Positions 1-9,393 of a stretch of DNA of 20,023 nt are shown piece by piece. Source of the DNA: Botryllus schlosseri (lineage: Eukaryota > Chordata > Ascidiacea > Stolidobranchia > Styelidae). Positions within the stretch are counted from its first letter, which is position 1. Each line of letters starts with the position of its first letter. Under the pieces are notes generated by a model. That model made no database searches and was not told the origin of the DNA. It saw only the letters and a list, made by a program, of their open reading frames with translations. The translations under genes were made by a program, and so were the position numbers. Location: positions 1-20,023 of the forward strand of contig ATSW01007469.1 in assembly GCA_000444245.1 (NCBI GenBank), written 5' to 3'.

Positions 1-66
1 GATTACGATTACTTGAAAATGCTGTAATCGTCGTAATCGATTACGATTACCAATCGCGATTACCCC
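1..66. repeat. GATTAC/GTAATC inverted repeat, possible transposon end
   Basis: The first 66 bases are built of GATTAC and its complement GTAATC. Two direct copies (1-12) face two inverted ones (27-41), followed by two more direct copies (42-53) and GCGATTACCCC. Ends of the form GGGGTAATCGCGATTA occur in some animal hAT-type nonautonomous elements, so this may be the right end of an element that starts left of the window. The other end is not visible. The rest of the intron up to 261 shows nothing recognisable. Confidence 0.4.
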
Positions 67-261
67 ATGTCTGATTTGAATGTTAATCTAATTTTGAAAA
101 GCTGAAAATTTTTCAGTTGTGGAACTCTGATTAGCAGAGATAAATGATCATTTGAAAAGGCGTTCATGTTGAAAATTGAAATTTGATCAAAACCATCGTT
201 TAATATTACAGACCAAACAGAAGCAGATTTTGTCACAACATTAACCAAGGCCGAGTCTTAC

Positions 262-419
262 CCGGCGTGTTTGAGAGCTTCTGTCTTTTGGTCGGTATTC
301 CAGAATGTAACCGTCAGGCTGTTCAGCGGGTGTCCAACTGATCAAGATGTTCCCGTCCAATGTGGGCAAGGCGTCTACGCCAGGAGTGTCACGCGTCGGG
401 GCAGTTGTAGTGGAGAGAA
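262..419 (-). CDS. Exon 21: end of spacer, FN3 domain L, first half
   Basis: This exon is 158 bp, phase 1 to 0, with acceptor CTCTCATGCAG and donor GTAAGACTC. It starts VLSTTTAPTRDTPG, the tail of the Ser/Thr/Pro spacer, and then encodes LDGNILISWTPAEQPDGY and ILEYRPKDRSS with the strand-B Trp and strand-C Tyr of an FN3 domain. The phase-0 end calls for a second-half exon to the left of the window, so the gene continues there. Confidence 0.88.
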
Positions 420-712
420 CTGCATGAGAGAGCATATAGATTCATGGATTTGCAAACAATTTTTAAATATTGATTTTGTTCCAGCTTTAAAGTATCAGTG
501 TATTGCAGTGACGAGCGGAGTGAGGTTGTGCCTCACCCGTCTTAAGTAAGTAAGTGAAAGAAAATTATGAAACCACGAATGGTAGTAACACCAATAAGTA
601 GGGGTGTTTCCATCGATGTTCATGAATCAATAACTTATAATTGTTTCAACATCCAAAATCAGAAGAAAAAAAGTCACCGAGCATCTCTATAAAAGTAGCC
701 AAATGAACTTAC

Positions 713-853
713 CTGGCTGTGAGGTAGTCGAGGTTCGTGATCTCTCCGTGTTTTCCAATGGATCATTTCCTGGTCTTGAAGTAGGGATAGGAACCGGGCT
801 TGTGCGAGGCACCACAGATACAGTAGGCCGAGTGGAAACCGTAAGATCGGAAT
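713..853 (-). CDS. Exon 20: Ser/Thr/Pro-rich spacer
   Basis: This exon is 141 bp, phase 1 to 1, with acceptor CATTCACAG and a strong donor GTAAGTTCA. It has no FN3 fold and continues the mucin-like spacer from exon 19, with runs such as STRPTVSVVPRTSPVPIP and RSRTSTTSQP. It is symmetric, so skipping it would keep the frame, and it could be an alternative cassette (inference). Without RNA data it is less secure than the FN3 exons, but splice sites and frame fit exactly. Confidence 0.8.
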
Positions 854-1441
854 CTGTGAATGAATATGTTCAAGATTACGCTACATAACAAATTGAATTG
901 CTTCCACCAAAATTAGCCAACATCACAAATACAAAATCCAGCTCATGGAAAATTGTAGCTTCCAGCCGAACTCCCAAAATCCGATATGTCAAGTTCAATT
1001 TTGCCCTTGTCTTACAGCATTATAATATTCAGACAATTGGCAATGTGTAGGGTAGTTGGTCGTGCAGCTTGTCGTAGCCTTAGCTTAACATCATGGTATC
1101 CGACATGGAGCCTTCAATACACCACATGGTGCATAATATTTATATCATGGTAAATATATATTAAGTGAAGCTTAGGTTTCAGATTATCCCGTTTAACGGA
1201 CTCCAATAAGTAACGAGTCTGTCTCGAGTATAAACTCATCCAATACTACTACTACAAACGTTCAAAATGTATCTGCATTGAGTTCTATTTTTGGGTCAAG
1301 ATCTCATATAGCAAGGCTTCAGAACAAGTTAAGTATAGCAAAGCACGACTATATGTTATTAGGCTACTTTGTTATTTCAGGGACAAGAAAGTCCATATCA
1401 GCCACAGTAGATAATGACAATTTTGAAGAACATAAAATTAC
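854..1441. other. Intron without recognised content
   Basis: This 588-bp intron between exons 19 and 20 is AT-rich. I saw no FN3 codons, repeat family R or terminal inverted repeats. The short open frames here carry no recognisable domain. Confidence 0.6.
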
Positions 1442-1745
1442 CAGGCGGAGTAGGTTCCACAACGCGTGACGTTGTACTTGTCTGTTGCGTGTTCACCCCT
1501 GGGGACGATCTCGTGTCTGGTACCGAACTGGGGCTGGGACGGGGTGTTGGAGATTCTCTTGAACGATCCACATCACCATCGGTAGGAGATATCAGCGTCG
1601 GAATGACGGGCGTCAAATCTTCAACCACGACGTCCGGAATCGGTATCGCCACCTCGTCGCTTGTTTTGCCTTCCACTCGGAAGACGTACTCCGTGTTTGG
1701 CTCCAAATTCAGGATGGCCGATCTAGCGTTGCCCGGTATCCATCT
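1442..1745 (-). CDS. Exon 19: FN3 K second half plus Ser/Thr/Pro linker
   Basis: This exon is 304 bp, phase 0 to 1, after acceptor CCGCTTCTTTTCAG and before GTAATTTTA. About 40 residues finish domain K (RWIPGNARSAILNL, LEPNTEYVFRVEGKT, IPDVVVEDL). The remaining 60 or so are low-complexity Ser/Thr/Pro/Arg (for example RESPTPRPSPSS and TQQTSTTSRVVEPTPP), likely an extended, possibly O-glycosylated spacer. The complementary strand also has a long open frame here, which I take as a shadow. Confidence 0.88.
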
Positions 1746-1849
1746 CTGAAAAGAAGCGGTGACTATTGTAGAAAAAACTTGAATATGTTTAATCGAAAGC
1801 TGTTGCTACACAAATATGAAAACTTCATTTCATTCACTCAGTTTGAAAA

Positions 1850-2450
1850 TGCTCTTGGAGGTGCAGAGCTTCGGTATAAAGCTGTATAGTACAGCGCATC
1901 TCAACCACCAATAAGTGGCAAGTTTCCTGCGGCCCGCACAATATATCAGAATTTCATATCTCAATTTCAAAATGCAAGAATTTGTAACGCTTGTCCATTA
2001 ATTAGAGAAATTTAATATCTAATTTTAAATTGATTTAGACGTTTGGAATGTTTTTCTGCATGGTGTTATTTTCTAGGTTGTGTTGGTCTACTTAGCGCGT
2101 AGCTAGCAGTGACTAGTAAGTACAACTCGTTTTGGACAAGTTATATGTGAAAACTACAGAGACTTTTAAACAAACTTCGATAAATTTTTGAATTTTCACC
2201 GGTCCGCGAGGTCAGAAATGTTGAGAACCTCTGGTACAATATATTCATGATGAAATAAACCCGAATATTTTCTGCTGCCACTCGTCAGGGGTAATCGTCA
2301 GCAATTCGTATGATAATAAGAAGAACTTTGCATATCAATTTTCGTATCACTAAATGTGATGACATCGACATGGAAATTCGAATAATCGAGGCTTAAGCTC
2401 AAATTACTATTGTTAGATTATACATAAAATCCGTCTGTTGACACAAACAC
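1850..2450 (+). repeat. Repeat R, copy 1 (split by the hAT MITE)
   Basis: The copy comprises 1850-1891 and 2242-2450, on either side of the MITE. It has the family signatures CTTGGAGGTGCAGAGCTTCG, GAATATTTTCTGCTGCCACT and GGGGTAATCGTCAGCAA, then a 3' part with GGCTTAAGCTCAAATTACTA and TTAGATTATACA. The 3' part is shared with the copies at 15150-15350 and 15800-16110. The class of element is unknown, and no coding sequence was seen. Confidence 0.65.
1892..2233. mobile_element. hAT-type MITE, 342 bp
   Basis: The left end CAGCGCATCTCAACCACC and the complement of the right end, CAGAGGTTCTCAACATTTC, form an imperfect terminal inverted repeat. Both ends have a nearby GGCCCGC/GGTCCGC block, as in many hAT elements. 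The flanks GTATAGTA (1884-1891) and GTACAATA (2234-2241) form an 8-bp target duplication with two mismatches, the hAT length. There is no coding capacity. It sits inside a copy of repeat R; a related R copy near 15860-15890 lacks it, giving a paralogous empty site. Confidence 0.8.
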
Positions 2451-2657
2451 TTCAGTGTAATATAAGTTTGTCCTTTCAGAACACTGCAAGATTGCAATAA
2501 AATGAAAAGATAGGAAGTGATCGGAACTAGTTGGAGTAGTCCTCCAATCAGACGTCTACTTGGGCCTGAAACATTGGTTTTAATTATATTCTCCATATAT
2601 TGATTTGTTACATCTTTACAAGCTGTCGATAACAATCCATAGTGCGTGTTATTTTAC

Positions 2658-2794
2658 CATGTCGGGTTCTCCCAAGCAGCACTTTCGTTCATATATGATT
2701 GTGTATCCGATGATACGATCGTCATCTTCGGATTCTGGATTCCATCGAAGGAAGAATCGCCCGTCAGGGCTGATGGACTGTATCGCATTCTCGT
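2658..2794 (-). CDS. Exon 18: FN3 domain K, first half
   Basis: This exon is 137 bp, phase 1 to 0, between acceptor TTGTTTCTTTAG and donor GTAAAATAA. It reads DENAIQSISPDG, the strand-B tryptophan in RFFLRWNPESEDDD and strand C in IIGYTIIYER. It ends with an unusual CC pair (KCCLGEPDM) close to the exon junction, two of the very few cysteines in the protein. Confidence 0.87.
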
Positions 2795-3859
2795 CTAAAG
2801 AAACAAGGATACAATAATGTAACCGGATACAAGACTCATACATTCCCAAAGACCGAACTGGCTCTTATGAAGAACTAGGTTGTATGTATTAAAAAATGTC
2901 ACTCTGCGATTTATTTAACAGCAAAAACAAACCAGATTACCTTATCATTGATATGAGCAAAGACATGCGGAATATTTTTACCAGACCACCAGCTGCAGAC
3001 AAGCAAATCAAGTTGTACACATGTAGAACATTTGAGGTTAACAGGACAAGTCATAAATTGAAGAGACACAATTGTGCATCATGTGAGAAGGTAGCCTATA
3101 GCATCGAACACTGTATCCCCCCGTAAAGTCACAAATTACCCTGCAAGTCCACGAAAACTGGCAAAACCAGCAAATTTACTCACAATGAGCTATGAAAAAT
3201 AGAAGTACCAATGCTCAACAGCTGTGGTGCTCAAAAGCTTTCACTCGTTGTGAATAAAAATAGGTAAACTTACAAAACATAGTTTGAGAAATGCTAAGTC
3301 TTCACAAATTAAAATCTACCCAACAACTACAAGGACAAAATGATGCATTTCAAAATCAGAGCATGGAAACTTTAATTGGATGAAAAATTTGCTGCTATCA
3401 GTGGTTTTATTGAAGATGATGTGAGAGCAAGTCCTGATAAAGTCATTACCATGATTTTGACTGTTGGCTTTTAGTGAATCAAATGTGATTTCGCTGTTTG
3501 ATAGACTCCATTATAGGACTGTACAAAGCTCTAAAATTCCACTACTTTTAAATTGTTTTGTTCAACAGTTGCGGAATTATGACAAACAATAACTTCAGAG
3601 CAGACCATGAGTTCTTCACTGTGTCACAGTGCTGCAATTTACGTTTTAAATTTCTGTATCAGTTCCAAATTTGAGGTTTTTTTGTCTGTAATTCACGGAC
3701 AATTGTAATGCGAAATTGAAATATATTTGCTGCACATCAGGGTTTAAGAAATGAAAAGCTGGCATGTATTCGATGTTTTTTGTTACATATACAACAACAT
3801 TTGGTAACCACACACATAATAAGCAAACACAGTATTGTGTGGAAAGGCACAGCACTCAC
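2795..3859. other. Intron without recognised content
   Basis: This 1,065-bp AT-rich intron between exons 17 and 18 holds no transposon ends, R repeats or FN3-like codons that I can recognise. A 76-codon plus-strand frame at 2896-3126 has several cysteines but no splice context or known domain, and I do not call it. Confidence 0.6.
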
Positions 3860-4004
3860 CCAAAACAAAATCAGATGTGCCAACATTAACGTTATAGACA
3901 GGCACGGGATTGCCATTCTCAATTCCCTTCACTTCGATAATATATTCATCTCCCGGAGTCAATCCAGTCAGTAATGTTTCAGTGAACGTCCCTGGCACAA
4001 CCGT
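3860..4004 (-). CDS. Exon 17: FN3 domain J, second half
   Basis: This exon is 145 bp, phase 0 to 1, with acceptor CAATCTTACAG and a strong donor GTGAGTGCT. It encodes TVVPGTFTETLLTGL, then LTPGDEYIIEVKGIENG and strand G ending TSDFVL. It is the same length and phase as exon 9. Confidence 0.9.
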
Positions 4005-4168
4005 CTGTAAGATTGAGCAAAGAGTTATTTTACAGATGTAGTTTTCAGTTCAAGTGGATTGCTATTATCATTACTCTCATGGTACATCATATATGCATTA
4101 TATCCTGCATCATCCTCGATACAGCTCAGTTACGAAGTGTAACGAGCGCCGTACAATAGATCAATTAC

Positions 4169-4308
4169 CTGAAACTCTTGGTCTGTTTCGGTGTTGGTGT
4201 AGGTCACTCCATACAATGTTATATCATCACCGAGCGGTTCCCATTGTAAGGATATCTTCCCATTTGCAGGTACCTCGATCGGATCATTTGTCAACGGCGT
4301 GTAGTTTT
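4169..4308 (-). CDS. Exon 16: FN3 domain J, first half
   Basis: This exon is 140 bp, phase 1 to 0, with acceptor ATGTTTTGCAG and donor GTAATTGAT. The split codon from exon 15 gives Glu, so it reads ENYTPLTNDPIEVPANG, the strand-B tryptophan in KISLQWEPLGDD and strand C in TLYGVTYTN, ending DQEFQ. The sequon NYT lies at the start of the domain. Confidence 0.88.
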
Positions 4309-4992
4309 CTGCAAAACATAGATTTTGATGAAATTGCAAAGAAAGTAGAAATTCTTGCGATGTGAAGACATTTTTGTTGGGAATACATCACTATTTCCTT
4401 TTGATCACAACAGTATATTACTGCAGATTACTGTAGTATAGTAGTAGCAAAGCATTAAGCTTGCTTTCATGAGTCAGAGAGATGAGTAGATATAGATGAG
4501 GAGTCATATTTCGGTAAATTGGATTATGAAACGAAATTTCAAACTATTTCGAATTTTGTAAAATATTTGTTATTACTGGTTACAACCTTGGATTTGGACC
4601 TATATAAAAGAAATTAAGGATTTACAATCGGTTTGGGAGTCAAGATTCAGAAGGGGGTGAGGATTACAATATATTTCATACTGTCATCACCCAGCACATA
4701 TGGTATTGTGAGCATCAGAGATGGGTGTTAAATTTCGATTCACCATATCGGTCAACTCGGATAGTTATTCCAAATCCTCAAATTTCAAGATTTAAAAATG
4801 AATCCAACTACCTGAAATCTGAATATAGACCTGCTATGATACGAATTCGAGCTTGAAAGTCAAATAAAGCAGAGAAATTCAAAATTTTGAAATTAAAAAA
4901 CTTTAAAATTAATTTAAGTACTGGAAAAGTGAATATGGAATTGATATTCTACATATTCAAGATTGGAAGTCGTACAGAACAGAGATAAGAAC
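4309..4992. other. Intron without recognised content
   Basis: This 684-bp intron lies between exons 15 and 16. Its left-hand part has a run of tagtata-like AT-rich sequence and its right-hand part is poly-A rich. No coding, repeat-family or terminal-repeat signal was found. Confidence 0.55.
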
Positions 4993-5143
4993 CTGGAGGT
5001 ATGATAGTGACGGTGTGATGGTCTGTTACAGTAACAGGGGCGTTTTCTCCTGTTGGCAAGACGGCGATCACCCACGCATCATATTCCTGTTGAGGACTCA
5101 ATCCAGAAAGTACGGTCTGATTCACAAAACTTGGAACTGTAAT
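4993..5143 (-). CDS. Exon 15: FN3 domain I, second half
   Basis: This exon is 151 bp, phase 0 to 1, after acceptor GCTTCTTTTCAG. It encodes ITVPSFVNQTVLSGL with a sequon NQT, then LSPQQEYDAWVIAVLPTG and strand G (HHTVTIIPP). The donor GTTCTTATC is weak, but phase and reading frame both support it. Confidence 0.83.
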
Positions 5144-5565
5144 CTGAAAAGAAGCCTCTATCAAAGTCTGTAAATGTTTTCCAATTGAAAGGATACCCAT
5201 AACGGCCCAACGATATTAAATAAGTCTCTAGCCACATCCAACGATGATGCGTTTCAACTGTATTTAAGCAGAGCTTACCAAGCTGCTGACAAATGATTAG
5301 GGTTATGACTGATCATGTCAGATAGAAGCGAGTCTATTTAATAAGAGGTGGCCAATATCGTATGGTTGGAGGATCGTAATTAAACCCGGCATGATACAAA
5401 CAATGTTAATTTGGGATGGCATACTGTGGTCAGTAAAAATAGAAGTGTGACACTAATTACTTTTTTGGATTGGACAAATGCACCAATATCAATTTAACCA
5501 TGCACCATTGAACCTGATTTAAACAATGAATTACTGATATCGTCATAGAGTCAATATTTCCTTAC
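5144..5565. other. Intron without recognised content
   Basis: This 422-bp intron between exons 14 and 15 shows nothing beyond its splice signals. Confidence 0.6.
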
Positions 5566-5819
5566 CGTTCTCGTAGGCTCTCCTGGAGAAGTATACAGCA
5601 CTTGGTATGCATCAACGGGTAAGTCTTCGGCCGGATTCCATGATATTATGATGTTGCTTTGATACGGCGTAAACGAAATGCTTCCCTCTGGGCTGATTTG
5701 TGTTGTGGGGACCGTGAATTGCGGCAACGTGGACACATCAATCTCGGTAGGCGCGGACTCATCACCGTTTGCGCTGATTGTGATGACTTCGACTCTGTAC
5801 CTTGTGTTTGGCTCTAGGT
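5566..5819 (-). CDS. Exon 14: FN3 H second half fused to I first half
   Basis: This exon is 254 bp, phase 1 to 0, between acceptor GTAAATTTCAG and donor GTAAGGAAA. It begins DLEPNTRYRVEVITISAN (domain H), passes through STLPQFTVPTTQISPEG and enters domain I with NIIISWNPAED and DAYQVLYTSPGE, ending PTRT. It has the same fused layout as exon 8. Confidence 0.9.
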
Positions 5820-6188
5820 CTGAAATTTACACAAAATTCGAATCAAAGGATGACGATAAAATATATTTCTACGTTTTTCTGACTACTCAGTGCAGACTGC
5901 ACTCGCAGCACTTGCTTGAGTTCGATCGTTTTTGAACTACTCCCGTTTAATAGTTTTTGAAGCCAAACAACCTAAGCCTATTTTGATTTTGCCAAAATAA
6001 AAGTACTTATGAGCAGGAATTGTTATGAGTATAATAACCCACGCATCGTAATTGCCTGATATAATTCCTTACTTCCAGTTTGTGTGTTGTTTGTCTGTAA
6101 ATCGGATAATAGGCCGGAATTAGACTGTACTGGTGATACTTAAGTAGCCTTGTTTTGTACTACTTCTGTATATAGAGCAATAAATTTC

Positions 6189-6922
6189 GAAGGCAATTTT
6201 TTTGACATGCCAAAAAATGTCAAAATTGTAGACAAAGTACAAATTTTTTTACAACCTGCATTTCGTTTGTGTAGTAGATTTTGCACTGTTAGGGAAATTA
6301 TCATTTGACATTTTACAGCTTGTAGCCTACCGTTGTAGACGGCCCATTGTCTGCTAATTGTGAATCATTAACATTCAAACAAAAGAAGTAGGTTGACATG
6401 GTGTTATGCTCAACGTATCGCACTATCCTAACTGAAGCAAGACATAGCATGGTTCTTATATCAAAAAGCACCTTTGTCAGAATGAAGCACCGCGGTACGT
6501 ACAACTTCAGTATTGTCAGCCAATAGCTGCTGCTGTTGAAGGTTCTTACTGCATCCTTGGCAATCTACCTAGTAAGGACAGACACTGTACGAAAGTATCT
6601 TTCGTTGTTGTTGTACTACAACATATTTTAATTATTCCAACCATAATACGTGGCGTAACTACTGAAATTCTTCATAGGGCCAAATTTCGTTAAAATAGAG
6701 TTTTTTTAGGTAAAATTTTGTTGGTTTTTGGGTCAAAAAAGTTTTTTCAGGCCAAACTAAGAACAGACAGTTCCAGAAATGAAGATAAGTGGTACAATTT
6801 TAACATTTTGTGGGCAAACACCTAATTTGCATAAGTTAGGTCAAAATTAGGTCAAAATTAAGTTTTATAGGTTGAAAAAAATGTCAAAATTTGGATGTTT
6901 TAGGTCACAAAAAAATGCCCTA
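6189..6922 (+). mobile_element. Internally deleted hAT element, copy 1 (older)
   Basis: The copy aligns along its length with the element at 16615-17463. Shared blocks include TTTTTTGACATG at the left end, CTGCATTTCGTTTGTGTAGT, the TTGTAGACGGCCCATTGTCT block, GGTTGACATGGTGTTATGCT and the right end ATGCCCTA. Both ends are rich in GTCAAAA subterminal repeats, the kind bound by hAT transposases. The remnant of the transposase C-terminus (near 6500-6640) is interrupted and shorter than in copy 2. No convincing target duplication remains. It lies in the intron between exons 13 and 14. Confidence 0.75.
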
Positions 6923-7094
6923 TTCATGTGTATACAAATTCCGTTAAATTAAAATTAGTTACTAGCAGCTTTTCTTTGTTCATCCACCAAAAACCGCTGG
7001 CTAATTTTACGCATGCACCAGAATTGCCGAATATAATTCCATGTATCAATAGCCGCGGAAATACTTGGCGAAATTTCAGACTAATTGGTTAACC

Positions 7095-7180
7095 CCAGTG
7101 ACCTTAAATATTCGGGAATATTTCAATAGTAATACATTCTTCACTTGTTGTACATTGAAGTTGTGTACCTCCAAAAGTGT
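7095..7180 (-). repeat. Repeat R, fragment
   Basis: Read on the minus strand it has GGAGGTACACAACTTCAAT followed by ATTGAAATATTCCCGAATAT, matching the left half of family R. The GGTAATCGTCAGCA block is not preserved. It lies in the intron between exons 13 and 14, just right of hAT copy 1. Confidence 0.5.
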
Positions 7181-7298
7181 CTTCAAACACAAAACAGTAT
7201 CGGCGTCAGCAGATATAATCCATTCACGATCACAACAATCTTGTATCCATACAAGACCAATAATAGTATATATCTTATATATATTTATACAAGCTCAC

Positions 7299-7472
7299 CG
7301 GGAATGAGAACTCTTGATTGACCGATGTCGAAAGAGAAGGTCTCCGCCAATACATTGTCCAGCGGGTAAACTGACACAAGATAAGTGTCGGCCTGTTGGT
7401 CCGGCTCCCACACTATCTCCACCTGATCCGATAATACATTGTTGACATGGACCCTTTGCGGAGATTGTGGCA
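7299..7472 (-). CDS. Exon 13: FN3 domain H, first half
   Basis: This exon is 174 bp, phase 1 to 1, with acceptor AATATTTGACAG and donor GTGAGCTTG. The split codon from exon 12 gives Met. It reads PQSPQRVHVNNVLSDQ, the strand-B tryptophan in VEIVWEPDQQ, strand C in TYLVSVYPLDN, and ends SRVLIP. It matches exon 7 in length and phase. Confidence 0.9.
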
Positions 7473-7700
7473 CTGTCAAATATTGATGATACGACTGTTA
7501 ATACACAAAGTTCTTTCCAACGATCATTACTTGAATAAGATCTCCTTTGATTCAGCACTAGCCATAGTTTTGAAGGTAATTGCATTATAATATTCGTAGT
7601 AGCATCAAAATTTGACTGTTGGATACAATATTTTTTGCGAAAACAGGATGTGATATTTTGAAAAATATACTTTCTCGCGAAATATTTTTGGCTAACATAC

Positions 7701-7790
7701 TTGTCGTAAGAGTCGTTGTTACTGCCTGACCAGGCCTGTTGTCGACGTAGGAAATCAATGAGACCTCATAGGTAGATCCTGGCGACAAAT
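7701..7790 (-). CDS. Exon 12: FN3 domain G, second half
   Basis: This exon is 90 bp, phase 1 to 1, with acceptor CATTTTTCAG and donor GTATGTTAG. It encodes DLSPGSTYEVSLISYVDN and strand G (AVTTTLTT). It is the same length and phase as exon 2, consistent with a shared type of FN3 module. Confidence 0.88.
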
Positions 7791-8407
7791 CTGAAAAATG
7801 ACAGATTCGACATCACTTGTACTAAGTACAACATGAGTGCATATTCATCATAAAATTTTCACGAAGTGAATACTTCTTCATGTATCCAAATATTGTGATA
7901 TTTGTGATGAAAATAATGACGAGATGATGAATGAAAAGAATGACATGCAACTAGCGTTTTAATATTAACATTTACGTGCATCTTCTGCAGTTTGCTGATC
8001 ATGTAGGTATAGGTCTATATGCAGCACAAACTATATAAATCAAACATCATGCTCTGGAAATTAACAAGTCTCGAGTTGAGTTGATATTGCTGCCTATCGT
8101 AGGACAAAACATCAATATAAAGATCGCAAATTCATCAGCAACTTTGCAAAAATATTTTGGTGTATTGCAATTCTTCTGGTATTTTTGAACGAAAACAAAT
8201 TTTTGACAAATGCAGTCAATTTCCCAAACGAAATTTGCGCAACATGCATATTTTTTGTCAATCTCAATATTTATATATCTGATGGGACCTTGGACAAAAG
8301 ATACCACATTGAAATTAAAGAATTATTTGAGACTATAATATCCGCGGCCATTTGATCAACACAAGCAAGACTCAGGCATAACCAACGTTGGTTCATCTTA
8401 TACTTGC
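7791..8407. other. GC-AG intron without recognised elements
   Basis: This 617-bp intron between exons 11 and 12 begins (on the minus strand) with GCAAGTATAAG instead of GT and ends CATTTTTCAG. It is AT-rich, and no repeat family or ORF of interest was recognised in it. Confidence 0.7.
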
Positions 8408-8755
8408 CTGGCACCACAAATTCGTTGACATCGGCATCTACATCATAGCGAACTTCCCTGCCATCTTCATCAACCACAACCACCTCGTACCGAGAAAGCG
8501 TGTCGTGGTTCACCGGCTGTTCCCATCTGATAGTAACATCTTCTGCGGTTCGCTCATCGGTTTCGAGGGAATCCGGCGTGGGGACAGTTCTTGGACGATC
8601 TTCAACACAATTTATTGGGATATTACTCGGCAACACTCGATTGGATGAGATCTGTGGAGTCAAACCTGTTACAAAGGTGGCTGTCGCCGAATTTCCTGGC
8701 TTGAAGTTGATATGTGGCGTCACACGGACGGAGTATCTTGTGTCGGGTTCAAGAT
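8408..8755 (-). CDS. Exon 11: FN3 F second half, linker, G first half
   Basis: This 348-bp exon (phase 1 to 1) is the longest here. It starts DLEPDTRYSVRVTPHINF (domain F), ends that domain at TATFVTGLT, and then has a linker of about 40 residues rich in Pro, Asn and charged residues, with a lone cysteine in INCVEDRP. Domain G starts with EDVTIRWEQP and SRYEVVVVDEDG, ending EFVVP. The 3' boundary is CCAG|GCAAGT, a GC-AG donor. It is the only choice that keeps phase 1 with exon 12 and restores the Asp of D-L-S-P. Confidence 0.88.
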
Positions 8756-8944
8756 CTTCAAAACAAAGAGTGAAATTGGATCTTAGGCGGTATATGTGAC
8801 CACTGACCATCTTATAATGTATCAGTTAATCGTTGCTCCCCTAATGATTAGCTTGAGTGATCTCTTCTCTACCATTCGAAATTTAATGCCAGTGACGTCA
8901 TATTTTGGTGATTTGATTGTTGATAAGTAATGTTCTTTCTGTAC

Positions 8945-9055
8945 TAGTTGCTGACGATTACCCGAAAATATTCGCGTTCATTTCAATAGCACTATATTTT
9001 TAACTTGTGCATTGAGGTTCTGTACCTGCAAGGCGCGCATGAGGTATCATGCAAG
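8945..9055 (-). repeat. Repeat R, copy in intron 10
   Basis: On the minus strand it reads GCAGGTACAGAACCTCAATG, then TTGAAATGAACGCGAATATT, TTCGGGTAATCGTCAGCAAC and TAGTACAG. It lacks the CAGCTGCCACTCG segment between the last two blocks that other copies have, suggesting a small internal deletion. Confidence 0.6.
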
Positions 9056-9165
9056 ACATATCATATATTATCTTATACCGTCTGATGCCAAATTTGAAAA
9101 TACACTCTGACAAAATGGAATCCTTACATTGTCGAATGTTATGAAGATTTAGGTGTTATACATAC

Positions 9166-9393
9166 CAGTAGGCAGAGAAAATCTCATATATTTATAGCCA
9201 ATACCGTGCAAAGCAACCGTGTTGGCTGATCTGGGAACTTCGCGAGCATCAACAGGCCGATCGCTTCCTTCGGGGAACAATTCCACCCGATATCCAGTCA
9301 GGTACCGCTCGTGGGCGGGTCTGTCCCAGTATAGTTCCACATGGTCATCGGTGACGGCGGATACAATCACTGGACCGGGCATGGAGGGAATGC
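9166..9393 (-). CDS. Exon 10: FN3 domain F, first half
   Basis: This exon is 228 bp, phase 1 to 1, with acceptor TTTTTTCCAG and donor GTATGTATA. It encodes GIPSMPGPVIVSAVTDD, the strand-B tryptophan in HVELYWDRPA and the strand-C tyrosine in LTGYRVELFPEG, then a longer C'-E region ending FSLPT. It is the longest first-half exon in the window; the split codon makes the Asp of DLEP in exon 11. Confidence 0.9.

Noticed and set aside
1414-1749. 111-codon plus-strand open frame opposite exon 19
   Set aside because: It is the complement of a GC-rich Ser/Thr/Pro coding exon with correct splice sites and phase on the minus strand. The plus-strand frame has no domain or splice context.
2896-3126. Plus-strand frame with several cysteines
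   Set aside because: The cysteine spacing matches no domain I know, there are no clear splice signals, and the base composition is that of an intron.
4700-4860. Possible transposon end near CAGAGATGGGTGTTAAATTT
   Set aside because: It has a hAT-like start, but no matching inverted terminus or target duplication was found nearby.
8500-8799. 99-codon plus-strand open frame opposite exon 11
   Set aside because: It is a shadow of the FN3 exon. The minus strand gives the W and D-L-E-P-D-T-R-Y motifs and the plus strand gives nothing.
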